A stretch of 64,000 nucleotides of DNA from Escarpia spicata (Eukaryota; Annelida; Polychaeta; Sabellida; Siboglinidae): positions 15,635,199 through 15,699,198 of the forward strand of contig OZ023214.1 of the NCBI GenBank assembly GCA_963995525.1. Reading direction: 5' to 3'. Below, one piece after another: positions 21,600 to 33,839 of the stretch; the first letter of the stretch is position 1, and every line of letters begins with the position of its first letter. The notes beneath the pieces were generated by a model that saw only the letters and a list, made by a program, of their open reading frames with translations, searched no databases and was not told the origin of the DNA. A program made the translations under genes and the position numbers.

Positions 21600-23750
21600 C
21601 ATATTTGATACATCATATTTCTTTCATTATGTTCAGTACATTATATTTGTTTCATCATGTTTGGTACATCATGTTTGTTACGTCATATTTGTTGCATCAT
21701 GTTTGGTACATCATGTTTGTTACATCATATTTGTTGCATCATGTTTGGTACATCATGTTTGTTACGTCATATTTGTTGCATCACGTTTGGTACATCCTAT
21801 TTATTTCATCATATTTGGTACATCATATTTGTTTCATCATGTTTGGTACATCATGTTTGGTACGTCATATTTGTTTCATCATGTTTGGTACATCATGTTT
21901 GTTACGTCATATTTGTTGCATCATGTTTGGTACATCATGTTTGTTACATCATGTTTGGTACATCATGTTTGGTACATCATGTTTGGTACATCATGTTTGT
22001 TACATCATATTTGTTGCATCGTGTTTGGTACATCATGTTTGTTACATCATATTTGTTGCATCGTGTTTGGTACATCATGTTAGTTACGTCATATTTGTTG
22101 CATCGTATTTGGTACATCATGTTAGTTACGTCATATTTGTTGCATCATGTTTGGTACATCATGTTAGTTATGTCATATTTGTTGCATCGTGTTTGGTACG
22201 TCATGTTTGTTGCATCGTGTTTGGTACGTCATGTTTGTTACGTCATATTTGTTGCATCGTGTTTGGTACATCATGTTTGTTACGTCATATTTGTTGCATA
22301 ATATTTGGTACATCATGTTTGTTACGTCATATTTGTTGCATCGTGTTTGGTACGTCATATTTGTTGCATCGTGTTTGGTACATCATGTTAGTTACGTCAT
22401 ATTTGTTGCATCGTGTTTGGTACATCATGTTTGTTACGTCATATTTGTTGCATAATATTTGGTACATCATGTTTGTTACGTCATATTTGTTGCATCGTGT
22501 TTGGTACGTCATGTTTGTTACGTCATATTTGTTGCATCGTGTTTGGTACATCATGTTAGTTACGTCATATTTGTTGCATCGTGTTTGGTACATCATGTTT
22601 GTTACGTCATATTTGTTGCATAATATTTGGTACATCATGTTTGTTACGTCATATTTGTTGCATCGTGTTTGGTACGTCATGTTTGTTACGTCATATTTGT
22701 TGCATCGTGTTTGGTACATCATGTTAGTTACGTCATATTTGTTGCATCGTGTTTGGTACATCATGTTTGTTACGTCATATTTGTTGCATAATATTTGGTA
22801 CATCATGTTTGTTACATCATATTTGTTGCATCGTGTTTGGTACGTCATGTTTGTTACGTCATATTTGTTGCATCGTGTTTGGTACATCATGTTAGTTACG
22901 TCATATTTGTTGCATCGTGTTTGGTACATCATGTTTGTTACGTCATATTTGTTGCATAATATTTGGTACATCATGTTTGTTACGTCATATTTGTTGCATC
23001 GTGTTTGGTACGTCATGTTTGTTACGTCATATTTGTTGCATCGTGTTTGGTACATCATGTTAGTTACGTCATATTTGTTGCATCGTGTTTGGTACATCAT
23101 GTTTGTTACGTCATATTTGTTGCATAATATTTGGTACATCATGTTTGTTACGTCATATTTGTTGCATCGTGTTTGGTACGTCATGTTTGTTACGTCATAT
23201 TTGTTGCATCGTGTTTGGTACATCATGTTAGTTACGTCATATTTGTTGCATCGTGTTTGGTACATCATGTTTGTTACGTCATATTTGTTGCATAATATTT
23301 GGTACATCATGTTTGTTACGTCATATTTGTTGCATCGTGTTTGGTACGTCATGTTTGTTACGTCATATTTGTTGCATCGTGTTTGGTACATCATGTTAGT
23401 TACGTCATATTTGTTGCATCGTGTTTGGTACATCATGTTTGTTACGTCATATTTGTTGCATAATATTTGGTACATCATGTTTGTTACGTCATATTTGTTG
23501 CATCGTGTTTGGTACGTCATGTTTGTTACGTCATATTTGTTGCATCGTGTTTGGTACATCATGTTAGTTACGTCATATTTGTTGCATCGTGTTTGGTACA
23601 TCATGTTTGTTACGTCATATTTGTTGCATAATATTTGGTACATCAGGTTTTTACATCATATTTGTTGCATTATGTTTGTTACATCATATTTGTTGCATCA
23701 TGTTTGGTGGATCATATCTATTACACCATGTTTGTTATGTCGTGTTGTTG
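21600..23750. repeat. hierarchical satellite: 14-bp words, 42-bp units, 168-bp higher-order units
   Basis: The base word is about 14 bp and occurs as three variants (TTGGTACATCATGT, TTGTTACGTCATAT, TTGTTGCATCGTGT), which together make a 42-bp unit. From 22451 to 23627 four 42-bp units form a 168-bp higher-order unit marked by one CATAAT variant; these marks lie at 22451, 22619, 22787, 22955, 23123, 23291, 23459 and 23627, seven perfect 168-bp steps. The preceding step (22297-22451) is 154 bp, one word shorter. The left part (21600-22290) is less regular, and the right edge decays from about 23640. Frames of 762 codons (plus) and 438 codons (minus) exist only because 42 is divisible by three. 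Confidence 0.93.
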
Positions 23751-24418
23751 CATCATATTCAGTAAACCATATTTGATACACCATGTTTTGTGTGTCGAAT
23801 TTGTTGTGTCATATTCAGTACATTATATAGATCTGTTACACATTTGGCACATCATATTTGTTTCATCATCTTTGGTATATCATAGTTATAACATATTCAG
23901 CACATTTTATTTGTCACATAACGTTTGGTATGTCAGATCTATTACGTCACGTTCTGTACTTCATAATTATGTTCTGTACGTCAGATTTGTTGCATCATGT
24001 TTTGTGATAATGTTACATCACGTTAGATAATTGTACAAAATTCTGTCCTTCAGTCTCCTTGCAATTGTGTTGTCAACTTGCCTATTTGTATGCAGAAATG
24101 TGCGGGAACATTGGTTGTCGTGACATATCTTGATATAGTGAACATCAAACATATCTCTTGTTGAACGAGTTATTTGATCGCAATTCATCACATTGCAAGT
24201 CATGTAATCGATGTAATATTTTCTTGAAACATTGCAAACAACTCTTGTAATCGATTATGATGAAATTAATACTTCGTAAATAGTCGCAATGTAAGTATGT
24301 TTGTTGCAGCTAATGAAACGCTACCGACATAGCAACTGTGATTATTTAATTGAAATGTTTTGTAAATATAGTGAAGATTGACTAATCTAGCTAAACCATG
24401 TATTTCACAACCAATTCT

Positions 24419-25217
24419 TAGAAAATATACTTTTATGTTGGTGAAGCTACATGTGTAGTCATTCCAAGTTAGTTCAATCAGTTGCTTGTGTCTCCACCTG
24501 TCGAAATGATTGAGAAGATATTTGGACATGCAAGTATATTTTGATAGGATAGGCGATATGTCCATAGTAGTTCAATGTTATGCCCAAATAGCTGTATATA
24601 TCGACTGTAAGGCATGCTACTATTTAACAAGTGAAGTTCGTGAGCAAGAAGTGGTGTCAACGACTTATAGTAAGATGACAATATGTCACAGTATAGTTCC
24701 GTGCCGATTCATTTTGACTGGTGATGAAGGTGGGGAAAACGATCATCTGAACAATCCTGAATAGTACGTGAATTTATGTGGAATGACCTGTATTTGTGTA
24801 CCACTAGTGACCTATGTTCCTGTATTTGTGTACCACAAGTGACCTATGTTCCTGTTAGGCTGGCGATGTGGTATTGTGTGTCTAGAAATCATTTTGGTTC
24901 GTGGTGTATTCAAATCTAATTCACTTTTTTCCTGATGTGAAAGGTACGTTGTTATACGGAGTGGAACATTTGATGTGGGTGCTTTTATTCATTTACTATC
25001 GAGACATATAAATACTGGTCATCTGTTTATAAAGCCGTGTGGTGTTTGTTTGCTTTCATTTACAGTAAATAATACACAGACAAACGACCGTATATATACA
25101 TATATATCAGTGTGATGTTCAAACCTTGCTACTGAAAATATACTTTTATGCTGGTAAAGGCACACGTAGTCATTCCAAGTTCACTTAGTTGTAGGCGACC
25201 TCATCTATCCAAATGAT
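24419..25217. repeat. pair of related blocks about 720 bp apart, with a tandem duplication between
   Basis: Blocks starting GAAAATATACTTTTATG at about 24420 and 25133 both continue through GTAGTCATTCCAAGTT and share a diverged tail. Between them, near 24785-24855, about 33 bp containing TATTTGTGTACCAC occurs twice in tandem. This looks like segmental duplication of a non-coding unit. Confidence 0.6.
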
Positions 25218-25564
25218 GAAATAACATATCAGTTTTCACACATCTGTATGGGACTACAGCCTGTAACTGTAGCCTGTTTTGCGTAATGGTGATGGTTCAT
25301 TAGTTCCGGTTGTTTTTTGTGTTTACTGTTTCCGATGACATGCTTTCTTCAAATGTGTATGTCTAGGTTCTACACTTTTATGACGATGGTGAAAAGTCTG
25401 TATAAAAGATGAACAGAATTCGGGTAACGAATGCTGTCCAAAAATTAATGTCAGTTCGTTGGTCGTAAAGTCAGAATGGTAATCACTGTCGTGATCCATC
25501 AAAGGGCATTAATTATGCGACCCTTAGAAGGGATGGACATACACGTTAGGTTGGCAAGCTTACC

Positions 25565-25632
25565 AAGGAGAGAGGGAGGGGGAGGAGTAGGGAGGGAGGG
25601 AGGGAGGGGGAGGAAGGGAGGGGAGGGGGAAA
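25565..25632 (+). repeat. GGGA-rich homopurine tract
   Basis: About 65 bases made only of A, G and a few T, with repeated GGGAGG(G) words on the plus strand. Such tracts can form triplex or G-rich structures; no gene was recognised beside it. Confidence 0.8.
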
Positions 25633-26241
25633 GATGAAGGCAGGAACGAGGGTGGAGACGGAGAGTCGTCAACATTAAAACGAACATAAGTCGCCTAACA
25701 GACTACGCCAGCAGAAACCACTGCATTATTGACTAGAAGAAATTCAAGGTAGTTGTGAGGAAATGTAATTGAAGACGGCGAAGTGTGAGATGGATGTAGG
25801 AGAGATGTAGGGAAGAAAGGGGTCCAACTACACATTATGCACTAGAAGGTAACATCTGTTACGTACGTTGCGTGGACGTGTGGAGAGGGTCAGACTGTAT
25901 GCATACTCGCATACACGCAGAGGCGGATCTAGGACTTGAGGCCCCTGGGCAGTGACCGGGTCATAGCAGTCACTCCTCCGTACACCTACTGCAATGTGGA
26001 CCTTATTGCACAACACGACATTTCCTGTACATTTAGAACACATACCGGTATAATAATTGTATTTCAGAATACAATGTATATATGCAGATACGAAAGTGAC
26101 ATTCCTGTATCATGAAACAGCTACTCGTGATGTATTACAATTTTGAAAACGAATGCCTAGCTAGCATTGCAGTTTGTGGCCGCCAACACGAGACAAATAC
26201 ACATACAGATCGCTATACATTCTTCAGGATAGTTAATTTAT

Positions 26242-26410
26242 ATGCAAATTAGCAGTTTTAAACATATCCAATACGTGAATTTACCTTTTAGAGGCTTTCG
26301 TAGATGTGACACACCAACACATGAACTGAAGAAGTTAGCGTGTCACGTCGACGAAAGCCTCTACAAGGTAAATTCACGTATTTGATATGTTTAATAGAAC
26401 GAATTTGCAT
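26242..26410. mobile_element. fold-back (inverted-repeat) element of 169 bp
   Basis: The arms at 26242-26312 and 26340-26410 are 71 bp each and reverse-complementary with roughly ten mismatches; they share TACGTGAATTTACCTT and AGAGGCTTTCGT. The 27-bp loop contains CTGAAGAAGTTAGC. It has no coding capacity. It could be a MITE, or an inverted-repeat remnant of a larger element such as a Penelope-like one. Confidence 0.65.
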
Positions 26411-29213
26411 ACTGATCCAGATCGTTTTTGTAGATGAATTTCGTCATGGCATCCCTGATCTGTTCTGGACCAGTTGATCCAAGAAACCAAACCCAGTACG
26501 ATAAGTTGAGAACCGTTGTTCCAGAGAGCCGATGATCAATAACAGATATTTAACTATCAGCACAAAACATCAGCGATGTAGAGAGTTCTGCATCCTGCAC
26601 TCGACCAAAATTAAATCTAGTGGATTCCATCTTGCACTAGTTGCCTAGACGCTGGTGGGTCTGCAAAACTCTGCACGTATTTTGTTGCGCAAGATTTCTC
26701 TGCTCCCTGCCGCTGGTTGGTCTACTCAATGTCCTGCTACTCATCTAGACACTCACGTTGTGTCTCAACAAAGCTTTTTAGCGACTTCATAATTGCCACT
26801 TTATATCCGTCTATTTTTGGATACTGCAGTGTTTTACCATGGTTATTCGTGGCCTATATTTATTTGACTCCAAAGCAAAGGGTTGCGACATGATGTCAAA
26901 ACGTTTTGGGCAGACCCCATAAAATATTTGTTGGAGGCCCCTGGGCTCACCGGGGGGCACTTATACTAGCAGTACTGTGGATGTGCCGACTTCAAGAGTC
27001 GTTTTTTTACCGAGGGTCCCTAGATCAATGTTCTCCCTAAAACTAGGGCAAACATTATACAGAAGTTCCCTAGACAAGGGTATAATTTCGAGGAAATCTC
27101 CCTAGAACAATGCTAGATTTTTATCGCAGCATTCACGGTTACGTATCGCGTATATTTGGTTATATATCGGCAACTACTCGGGGCAATTTAGGTGCAATGT
27201 GCATATATGTATCGGAATACACACACCTATAGATGTGTTTATTATGAATTAAATACTTACTTAAAAATAAATTGTGTCTTTCCGAAATTTGTCTCTAGAT
27301 CAAGGGTATATTTTTATATTGGATGCCCTTATCAAGGGTAGGGCTATATGTGACCTTCGGCTGCACACTCCTACCCACATGTAAGGGTAGTGCCCCCCGG
27401 GCCTCTGGGGAACGGTAAAGCCTTCCGCACGCACACACGCACGCACAGAAACACGCACGCACGCACATACTGGAGTTGCAGGTTGTTTATCTGGCGGGTG
27501 GAGTGCAAACTAACGGGGTCAGCACACTGGTAGTTTTCCCATTGGCGACCATGTTAACGTTTTGTCTGATTGTAAGAAAACGTGACCTAGAAAATGTATT
27601 AAACTTGTCATCTGCCGTTGTCATCATCTCATTGACATGCTGGTCGAGTTTAGTCAAAATCTAATATTTCTAGCTCTTACAAAATGCCTGTATGTATGAC
27701 ACCCGTCAATATTTACAAATGGATGCAGGCAATAATCCGGCTAAAGTGTCAACTAGCCAAATACCCTACTGCTTAGTAAAATCAGCTAAAAAGACACCAT
27801 TTTACTGTCAACAGCTTCTACAATCACATCTAGAAATCTGACTACTCAAATGAACTTATGTCAGAGCAAGTGAATATTGTAAAACATAATTTCTCAAAAA
27901 TATATTGCACTTTTTGTCGTAACCAAGCAGGAAGTCTAACAGTGTCTTGACCCCTAACACCAAGCATTCAAGTGTACAAGAAGGAAACCAAAGGTGGGTT
28001 TAAGCGCCGAAGTGATTAACTTAATTTATATTAAGCACTCTAGTTGTGATAAACAATTAAACATTTATAATAATAACTGAACATATTAAAACTTCGGTGA
28101 TTCGAATTCATGTCTGGTCTTGCATAGCTTAAAGTCAGTTTAGAATACACCGTATATTTCATGACGTTGAAGCTGACCTACTTCCGTGTAGTCCTAGCTA
28201 GTCTTTGTGGTCGTTCACAATGTCCTATGCATGTACCGTGTGGACAACACCGTTACATACCTGCATATACATAACATATAACTTTAAATCTGGAAAACAA
28301 TCGACATTTTAGAATACTAATTCATGGGGTCTGAGAATTAGTACGCCCTGTATTAACAGGTAAATGTCGACTATTGTGAGAGACCTCTTGTAATCTACTC
28401 TATGTGTTTGTCTCTGTCCCACTGATAAGACTATAACAGTAAAAGACTTACCATAAATTCTGAACCGCGGAAGAAACCGGACAGGTAGATATAGGCCTAA
28501 AAGACCATCAATGCTTTAAGAAATATTAAAAACCAATAGAATGGACGAATCTGTCACTGTTTACTAGTTGTCATTGATAATATCGTGACGTTCTAGGCAA
28601 CGATGATTATTTACAAAAAAGGACGACACCAAGTGCTGGTTGCTGTAAACCAGTAGGGCAGAAAAATGCGTTAAAGATAGTTAACAAAGAGCCTTCCAGG
28701 TTATCTAACAATTAAAGATTACCCACATTTAGACGTTGTAGGCCCTATAGTATGAAGCGGTGAAAAATTGCCTACTGCGTAGGCCTACTCTGTCTCTGTT
28801 TCTATCTAGCCTTCTACTAGGCCTGCCCTTAACCATGTTACACCTGAGTGATTTTCAACAAGCGCGAGTGTTGACTCGTTACGAAATATTCTATATATGG
28901 CATACACCAATAGCTGTAAAATTACTAGTGTTTTCGCTGTTATTTTATTATTTCTTATACCGTTAATCGCACCAAGCAGACGCAATCGATACGCGGGTTT
29001 AATTGGTGTATCAACGACAACCCATAATTAATGGGTGACACTAAAATTTGAAAATCCAATAACAGCAGAGTTACTGATAATGTTGTAAATGATACCGTTA
29101 TACCAATGAATATTATAAGCCAGTCAATACAAGATCGAAGCCAGAAAAAGCAGGAGAATACAAAACTAATTTCAATGAACAGAACATTGTTAATTTGAAA
29201 GTTAAACAATCTT

Positions 29214-29292
29214 CGCGCGTCAGGCGTCGCTGCTGCTGATTACGTCAGTGCCAGCCAGCGCTGATCGCCTTGCGAAACTCTGAATTTAAGCT
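29214..29292. repeat. dispersed repeat, copy 2 (partner at 14195-14293)
   Basis: Near-identical to the block at 14195-14293 but without its CTGG-rich insertion. The two copies lie 15 kb apart on either side of the ZDHHC gene, in the same orientation. Confidence 0.7.
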
Positions 29293-29440
29293 TAATTATT
29301 AATAATTCATTAATAACTGTAACTTCTAATGGTTCAAAACATGGCCATTGCATGGTGACTTATTAAAAAAAATTGTCAATCTAATATGTTGTTTTAGAAA
29401 TTAAACAAAATCGAACTGTAGTATTTCTAATATGCCTTCA

Positions 29441-30330
29441 ACTGTCAGAAGGTTATTCTGGCCATAATTATTATACCATATCTGTTGTTGACTTGTTGCA
29501 TTGCGTAAATGGGGTTATGCAAATACATTGCATAATAATTTTTACGCGAGGCAATCAAGTCAACATTTAAGTCATGCTAGGTAAACAGGGGACACGGTAC
29601 CGAAGAAGTCAAGAGTCCAGCATTTGAATAGTAACAGGTTTTCCCGCGCTTTAGCGTATGAATACAGTGAAAAGAAGTCCCGCCGCGCAGGGTATAAAAG
29701 GCCAGAGCGGTCCCGGCGGCGGCCATATTCGAATTTATCGGTTGTACGAACTCGTCAGAATTCAGCGTCAATTTTTGTCCACCTCCCTCCCCTCCTACCA
29801 GTAATTAGTGTGTGATTCCTTGTTCTTGGCATGATTTGTGAATACATGTGTGTGATATGGTATATGTACTTTCTCTGTGATGCTTTTCCCTGCTCTATTT
29901 TACACGAGGTTTTGCCTGAAGGCGTTTCTCCTCCTTACTGATAATACAGTAACAGTGTACGCAGGGTTTTTAGGGCGGTAAATAAAGTAGGATAGATTAC
30001 ACGTGGGGCGGAATGGCCCCACCTCTCTTTAGTATGTTTTAATAAGTAGTAGTTTTAGTTGTCAAAATGTTTGTGAAACATCTTTTTGAGGTTTTATGTA
30101 TTATCTACCACTATTTTAATGTAGTGCTTTATAATGTGGGCCTTTATTTAGAATGTATAGGCTAAGTAAACGGGGCAATGTTTAAGACCTCAAATGGCCC
30201 ACATTTGTTTGTAAATATTTGCATGTTATAACTCATCCAATAATCCGGTGAGTAATAAATAACTGTCAGAAGGTTATTCTGGCCATATTCTACCATATCT
30301 GTTGTTGACTTGTTGCATTGCGTAAATGGT
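29441..30330 (+). repeat. direct repeats (about 70 bp) flanking a TATA-box segment; possible retroelement terminal structure
   Basis: About 29441-29511 and 30261-30330 both read AACTGTCAGAAGGTTATTCT and continue to TTGCATTGCGTAAATGG; the left copy has a few extra bases. Between them lies a TATAAAAGG box near 29693 in GC-rich surroundings, and an AATAAA near 29982. A promoter plus poly(A) signal between direct repeats recalls an LTR or Penelope pseudo-LTR arrangement, but no polyprotein or primer-binding site was seen. Confidence 0.5.
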
Positions 30331-30417
30331 AATATGCACTTTTAGTTTATTTTTATAGTTTTATGATTGGACACACTATGATTACCAACATTTACCATGC
30401 ATGTTTATATATATGTG

Positions 30418-30431
30418 TGTGTGTGTGTGAG

Positions 30432-30465
<34 letters not shown>

Positions 30466-30469
30466 TATA

Positions 30470-30501
<32 letters not shown>

Positions 30502-30525
30502 AGTATATATATATATATATATACT
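30418..30525. repeat. TA/TG microsatellite
   Basis: Mixed GT, TA and AC dinucleotide runs over about 105 bp. The middle, TATATACACACACACATATATA, is self-complementary in part and could form a hairpin. Confidence 0.85.
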
Positions 30526-30671
30526 CATAGTTGCTGCTATGTTTTATTTCTCTTTAATTCTTATGTAAATAAATATACATATTTGTTGCCATATTTATAT
30601 TGTTATTACTACTTACATTTTTGATCACACATGAGATGTGCATTCAGCCATGTGCGTCTCATATCTGACAG

Positions 30672-30736
30672 CATGCCGATTGCGCGTCCGATCGCGCGTT
30701 CGATCGCACGTTCGATCGCGTGCCCGACCGCGCTTC
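30672..30736 (+). repeat. short 12-bp tandem repeat, about five copies
   Basis: Five imperfect copies of a CGCGCGTTCGAT-like word. A plus-strand frame (about 30631-30999) runs through it and on into unique sequence encoding WTGKKLILDEALVATLY, but no family was recognised and no splice or promoter context supports a gene. Confidence 0.6.
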
Positions 30737-31369
30737 GTAGCATGTCGGAAACAATTTGGACTGGCAAAAAGTTGATCCTGGATGAGGCCCTGGTTGCAAC
30801 GCTGTATTGTAATTTTTTCTCAAACCAAAAATTTGCACTGAATGATGGCACACCAACCAGGTTTAAGGCTGTAGCTGCCAGTTTAACATACATTTTCACC
30901 GAAGCAGTCAAACGAGATATGTCCAAGGGGATACCGAATTGGACAGTGCACGAATTTAGGACGTGCAACTATAAAACAAAAATTCAAAAAGGTCGGTAAA
31001 TTGTCCCTAGGCTTCAGGAGCCCAACATTGGTTGTAAGTTGGTGAAGCCTTCCCTCGGACCAACTGCAACCAAAAATGTACAAGTTGTGTCGTGTCGTGA
31101 GGTGTGCATACTTAACAGCTAACTTAAGATAAGCTTAACTTTAGCCTAGCCCTGGCCTAGGCCTTAGCCTTAGCCTAGGCTAGGCCTAGGGAAGTTTCCG
31201 GGAAAGGGGAAAAATAAACACCCCGCGGGTGCTGTCAATGAGATTATCTTGAATCATTGTTGCTAGTCCCATAACTGCAATGCTTTTTAACCAAGCTGGA
31301 CGATCAGTGTTATATTGGCGACCTAGAATACATGAGTACAATAGAGGTACAAAATATAAGATATTTATT

Positions 31370-32990
31370 CACAGACTACATTAAGTTAAACTGTTTTGGT
31401 AGTGGTGACATGCATACAATATGATAAAAACATAATACATACTTAACATATGTAAACAATATATATGTTTATAAAAGTAAGTGAGCAGGTATACTGGATG
31501 GAAATATAATACTGAAGAATAATGGTGGACTTGTGGTATCAGCACCCAGGGGGGAGCATTTTGTTGAAGTTAATTATACCCCAACGTGAGATGCCACAAT
31601 ACTTAATCAAGTTATGAGAATGTGGTATGATAAACGATTTAAAACGAACATATTTACAATATGAAAGATTAGCAAGAAAGCAAACATTAATACCCGATAC
31701 TTATTGTTTACCGATGATATACAGAACACATTGATTTTTGAAACTGGCAGCAGTTTTTTGATTTTTTACTTTAGATGGTAGGTTGTTCCACAATGATGTG
31801 CCAGTATATTTTAGAGACTTTTGGTGACTATGGGTTTGGAAGGTATTATTGAATGATTTAGATCTTGTACTATAACTGTGAGATATACCAGGAATTACCT
31901 TTTAAAGATAATTTGGAGTTTACCATTTACAACGTTGTACATAATTGTACATTTTAGAAGAATAAATCTTTGACGAACATTAAACCATATTAGAGATGTT
32001 AACATATCAGAGACGTCGGTCCTGTGATGGCACCCCGGATAATACGCATTCCTCGATTCTGTAATTTCTGAAGTCTAGTTATGTTAGAATCTGAGCAAAC
32101 ATCCCATAGAGTACTACGATAATCCAAATGAGGTAATACCATAGTGTTATATAATGTAACTCGCCTCGAGAGAGGAATACATAGTTTCAATACACCGAGT
32201 GGCCTGTTGATTTTATTTATAACATTTTCTACATGTGTGTTAAATGTGAGATCCTGATCAATAGTGACACCAAGTTATTTATAGGATTCAGTCTGTTCAA
32301 TTTGTTGACCTTGTAAAGATAGATCTAGAGTAGGAGCATTTAGATGTTTACGTTTTTGCTTTGAATACAGTAGCATATAATTATGAGGTTTTACCAATGT
32401 GAAGAGTGAGTTTGTTGGCATCTAACCAGTTACTAACATTGCATAGATCTGTTTGAAGAATATGGGTGATATCATGAATGTTGTTAGCAAGATTATCTGG
32501 AGTATAGACTGCAGTATCGTCAGCATACATGTTTACTCTACAGTGATCTAGAGATACTGGTACGTCATTTAGATATACAAGAAATAACAAGGGCCCAAGG
32601 ATTGAACCCTGAGGTACATCTGTACCAACATATAGATATTATGAAGACTGTCCATTTATGGTGGCACTTTGAGTTCTGTTTGTAAGATATGATTTAAACC
32701 AATCAGAGTTAATTCCATAGTATGATAATTTGTCCATGAGTATATTGTGATTCACAGTGTCAAATGCCTTCCTTAGATCTAAAGCAATCAGTCCAACTAG
32801 ACCACTACAGTTTGTTGATTGGTAAATATCCTCCTTGATGTTGTGGAGACTGGTTTGAATCGAGTGACGTTGTCGGAATCCGGATTGGTCGGAACAGAGA
32901 ATGTTATTATCCGCAAGAAATGAATACTTGATGTATAAAGCTTATGCCTGCTTGTCGCCAGTTTTGACCAAAAGAAACTTATGTACACCT
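31370..32990 (-). mobile_element. non-LTR retrotransposon fragment (CR1/Rex-like RT to C terminus)
   Basis: On the minus strand, broken frames give [13 protein letters not shown] (about 32750), a [17 protein letters not shown] block near 32560-32610, the catalytic YADD ([11 protein letters not shown] near 32520), then LPHLDYRSTLWDVCSDS and LQKLQNRGMRIIRG near 32010-32140, and a C-terminal SLWNNLPSKVKN near 31760-31800. Multiple stops show it is dead. The 5' endonuclease region is missing. Confidence 0.75.
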
Positions 32991-33839
32991 CGTTTGATAT
33001 GCTGTCATAAATAATACTTCAACAGTTAACGAAACAACGGATTTTCATTAATGGCGATGGTACATAATCATATAATACTGAAGAGTGTTTGAATATCAGT
33101 GTACAAGTCACTTTTTGGATAGCACCATCACATTCCCTGATCCCATGCATATGTGCTGTATTCAATATTTTGTAAACAGCGGCACCTGATTTGCATATTT
33201 TGGGTGTAGGGGAGTATTGTATCCTTTTGAAAACATTATGAGCTGTACCACAGGCTTTCAAAACATGGGAACATCATCGCATTTGTTCTGCTGGTGTCAG
33301 TAGTTACTGAGATATAAACTAAAACAGCATATCTGATAACGGCAACACTAACTTGCATATTCTGAAAACTCAAGGGTGCTAGGGTGGCATCACTCGGATT
33401 CCTTATAAATACACATCAATGATATAGAAACTGCAAACAACCTTTGTCCGGACCCTACTGCACGGTTTTCTTGTCTACTGCCGGACTATATATTATAGGT
33501 ATGACAAAGAAGGAGTAATAATATTGTCTGCTTTGGTAATGACTGGAGACCGCACGTAAGATATAGTATAGAATCCCATTATGGCAGCCATTTTGTTTGT
33601 TACCAAGACAACGGGAGTCCGAGTAAAAAACGTTCCATACATGTTTTACTTCCATTGACCTACTCTTTCTCACGGGATAAAAAAGTTGTCATAATTACCA
33701 AAACTAAAATATATCATATGTAGGCTGAATGTCCCTCACGCATTTTTTATTGCTCATAAAAATGACTGACCAGATTCCCAGACTGCCGACAAGTACATGT
33801 GTGTGTCCAGCCCCCTACCACCAATGTTGCGGTATTGTG

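Larger units (their letters stand above)
23751..29213. other. gene-less stretch with decayed repeats
   Basis: No exon or domain was recognised on either strand. Contents: decayed satellite words to about 24010, a pair of related blocks near 24420 and 25130, a tandem pair at about 24785-24855, a GGGA-rich purine tract at 25565-25632, a fold-back element at 26242-26410 and a CACG-rich tract at 27420-27470. Confidence 0.6.

Noticed and set aside
21488..23776. 762-codon plus-strand frame and 438-codon minus-strand frame as giant repetitive proteins
   Set aside because: Both run through a satellite whose 42-bp period is divisible by three. Being open on both strands is explained by the period; no start context, splice sites or domain support coding.
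30631..30999. 122-codon plus-strand frame as a gene
   Set aside because: It begins in a 12-bp tandem repeat, shows no recognisable domain, and has no supporting splice or promoter context.
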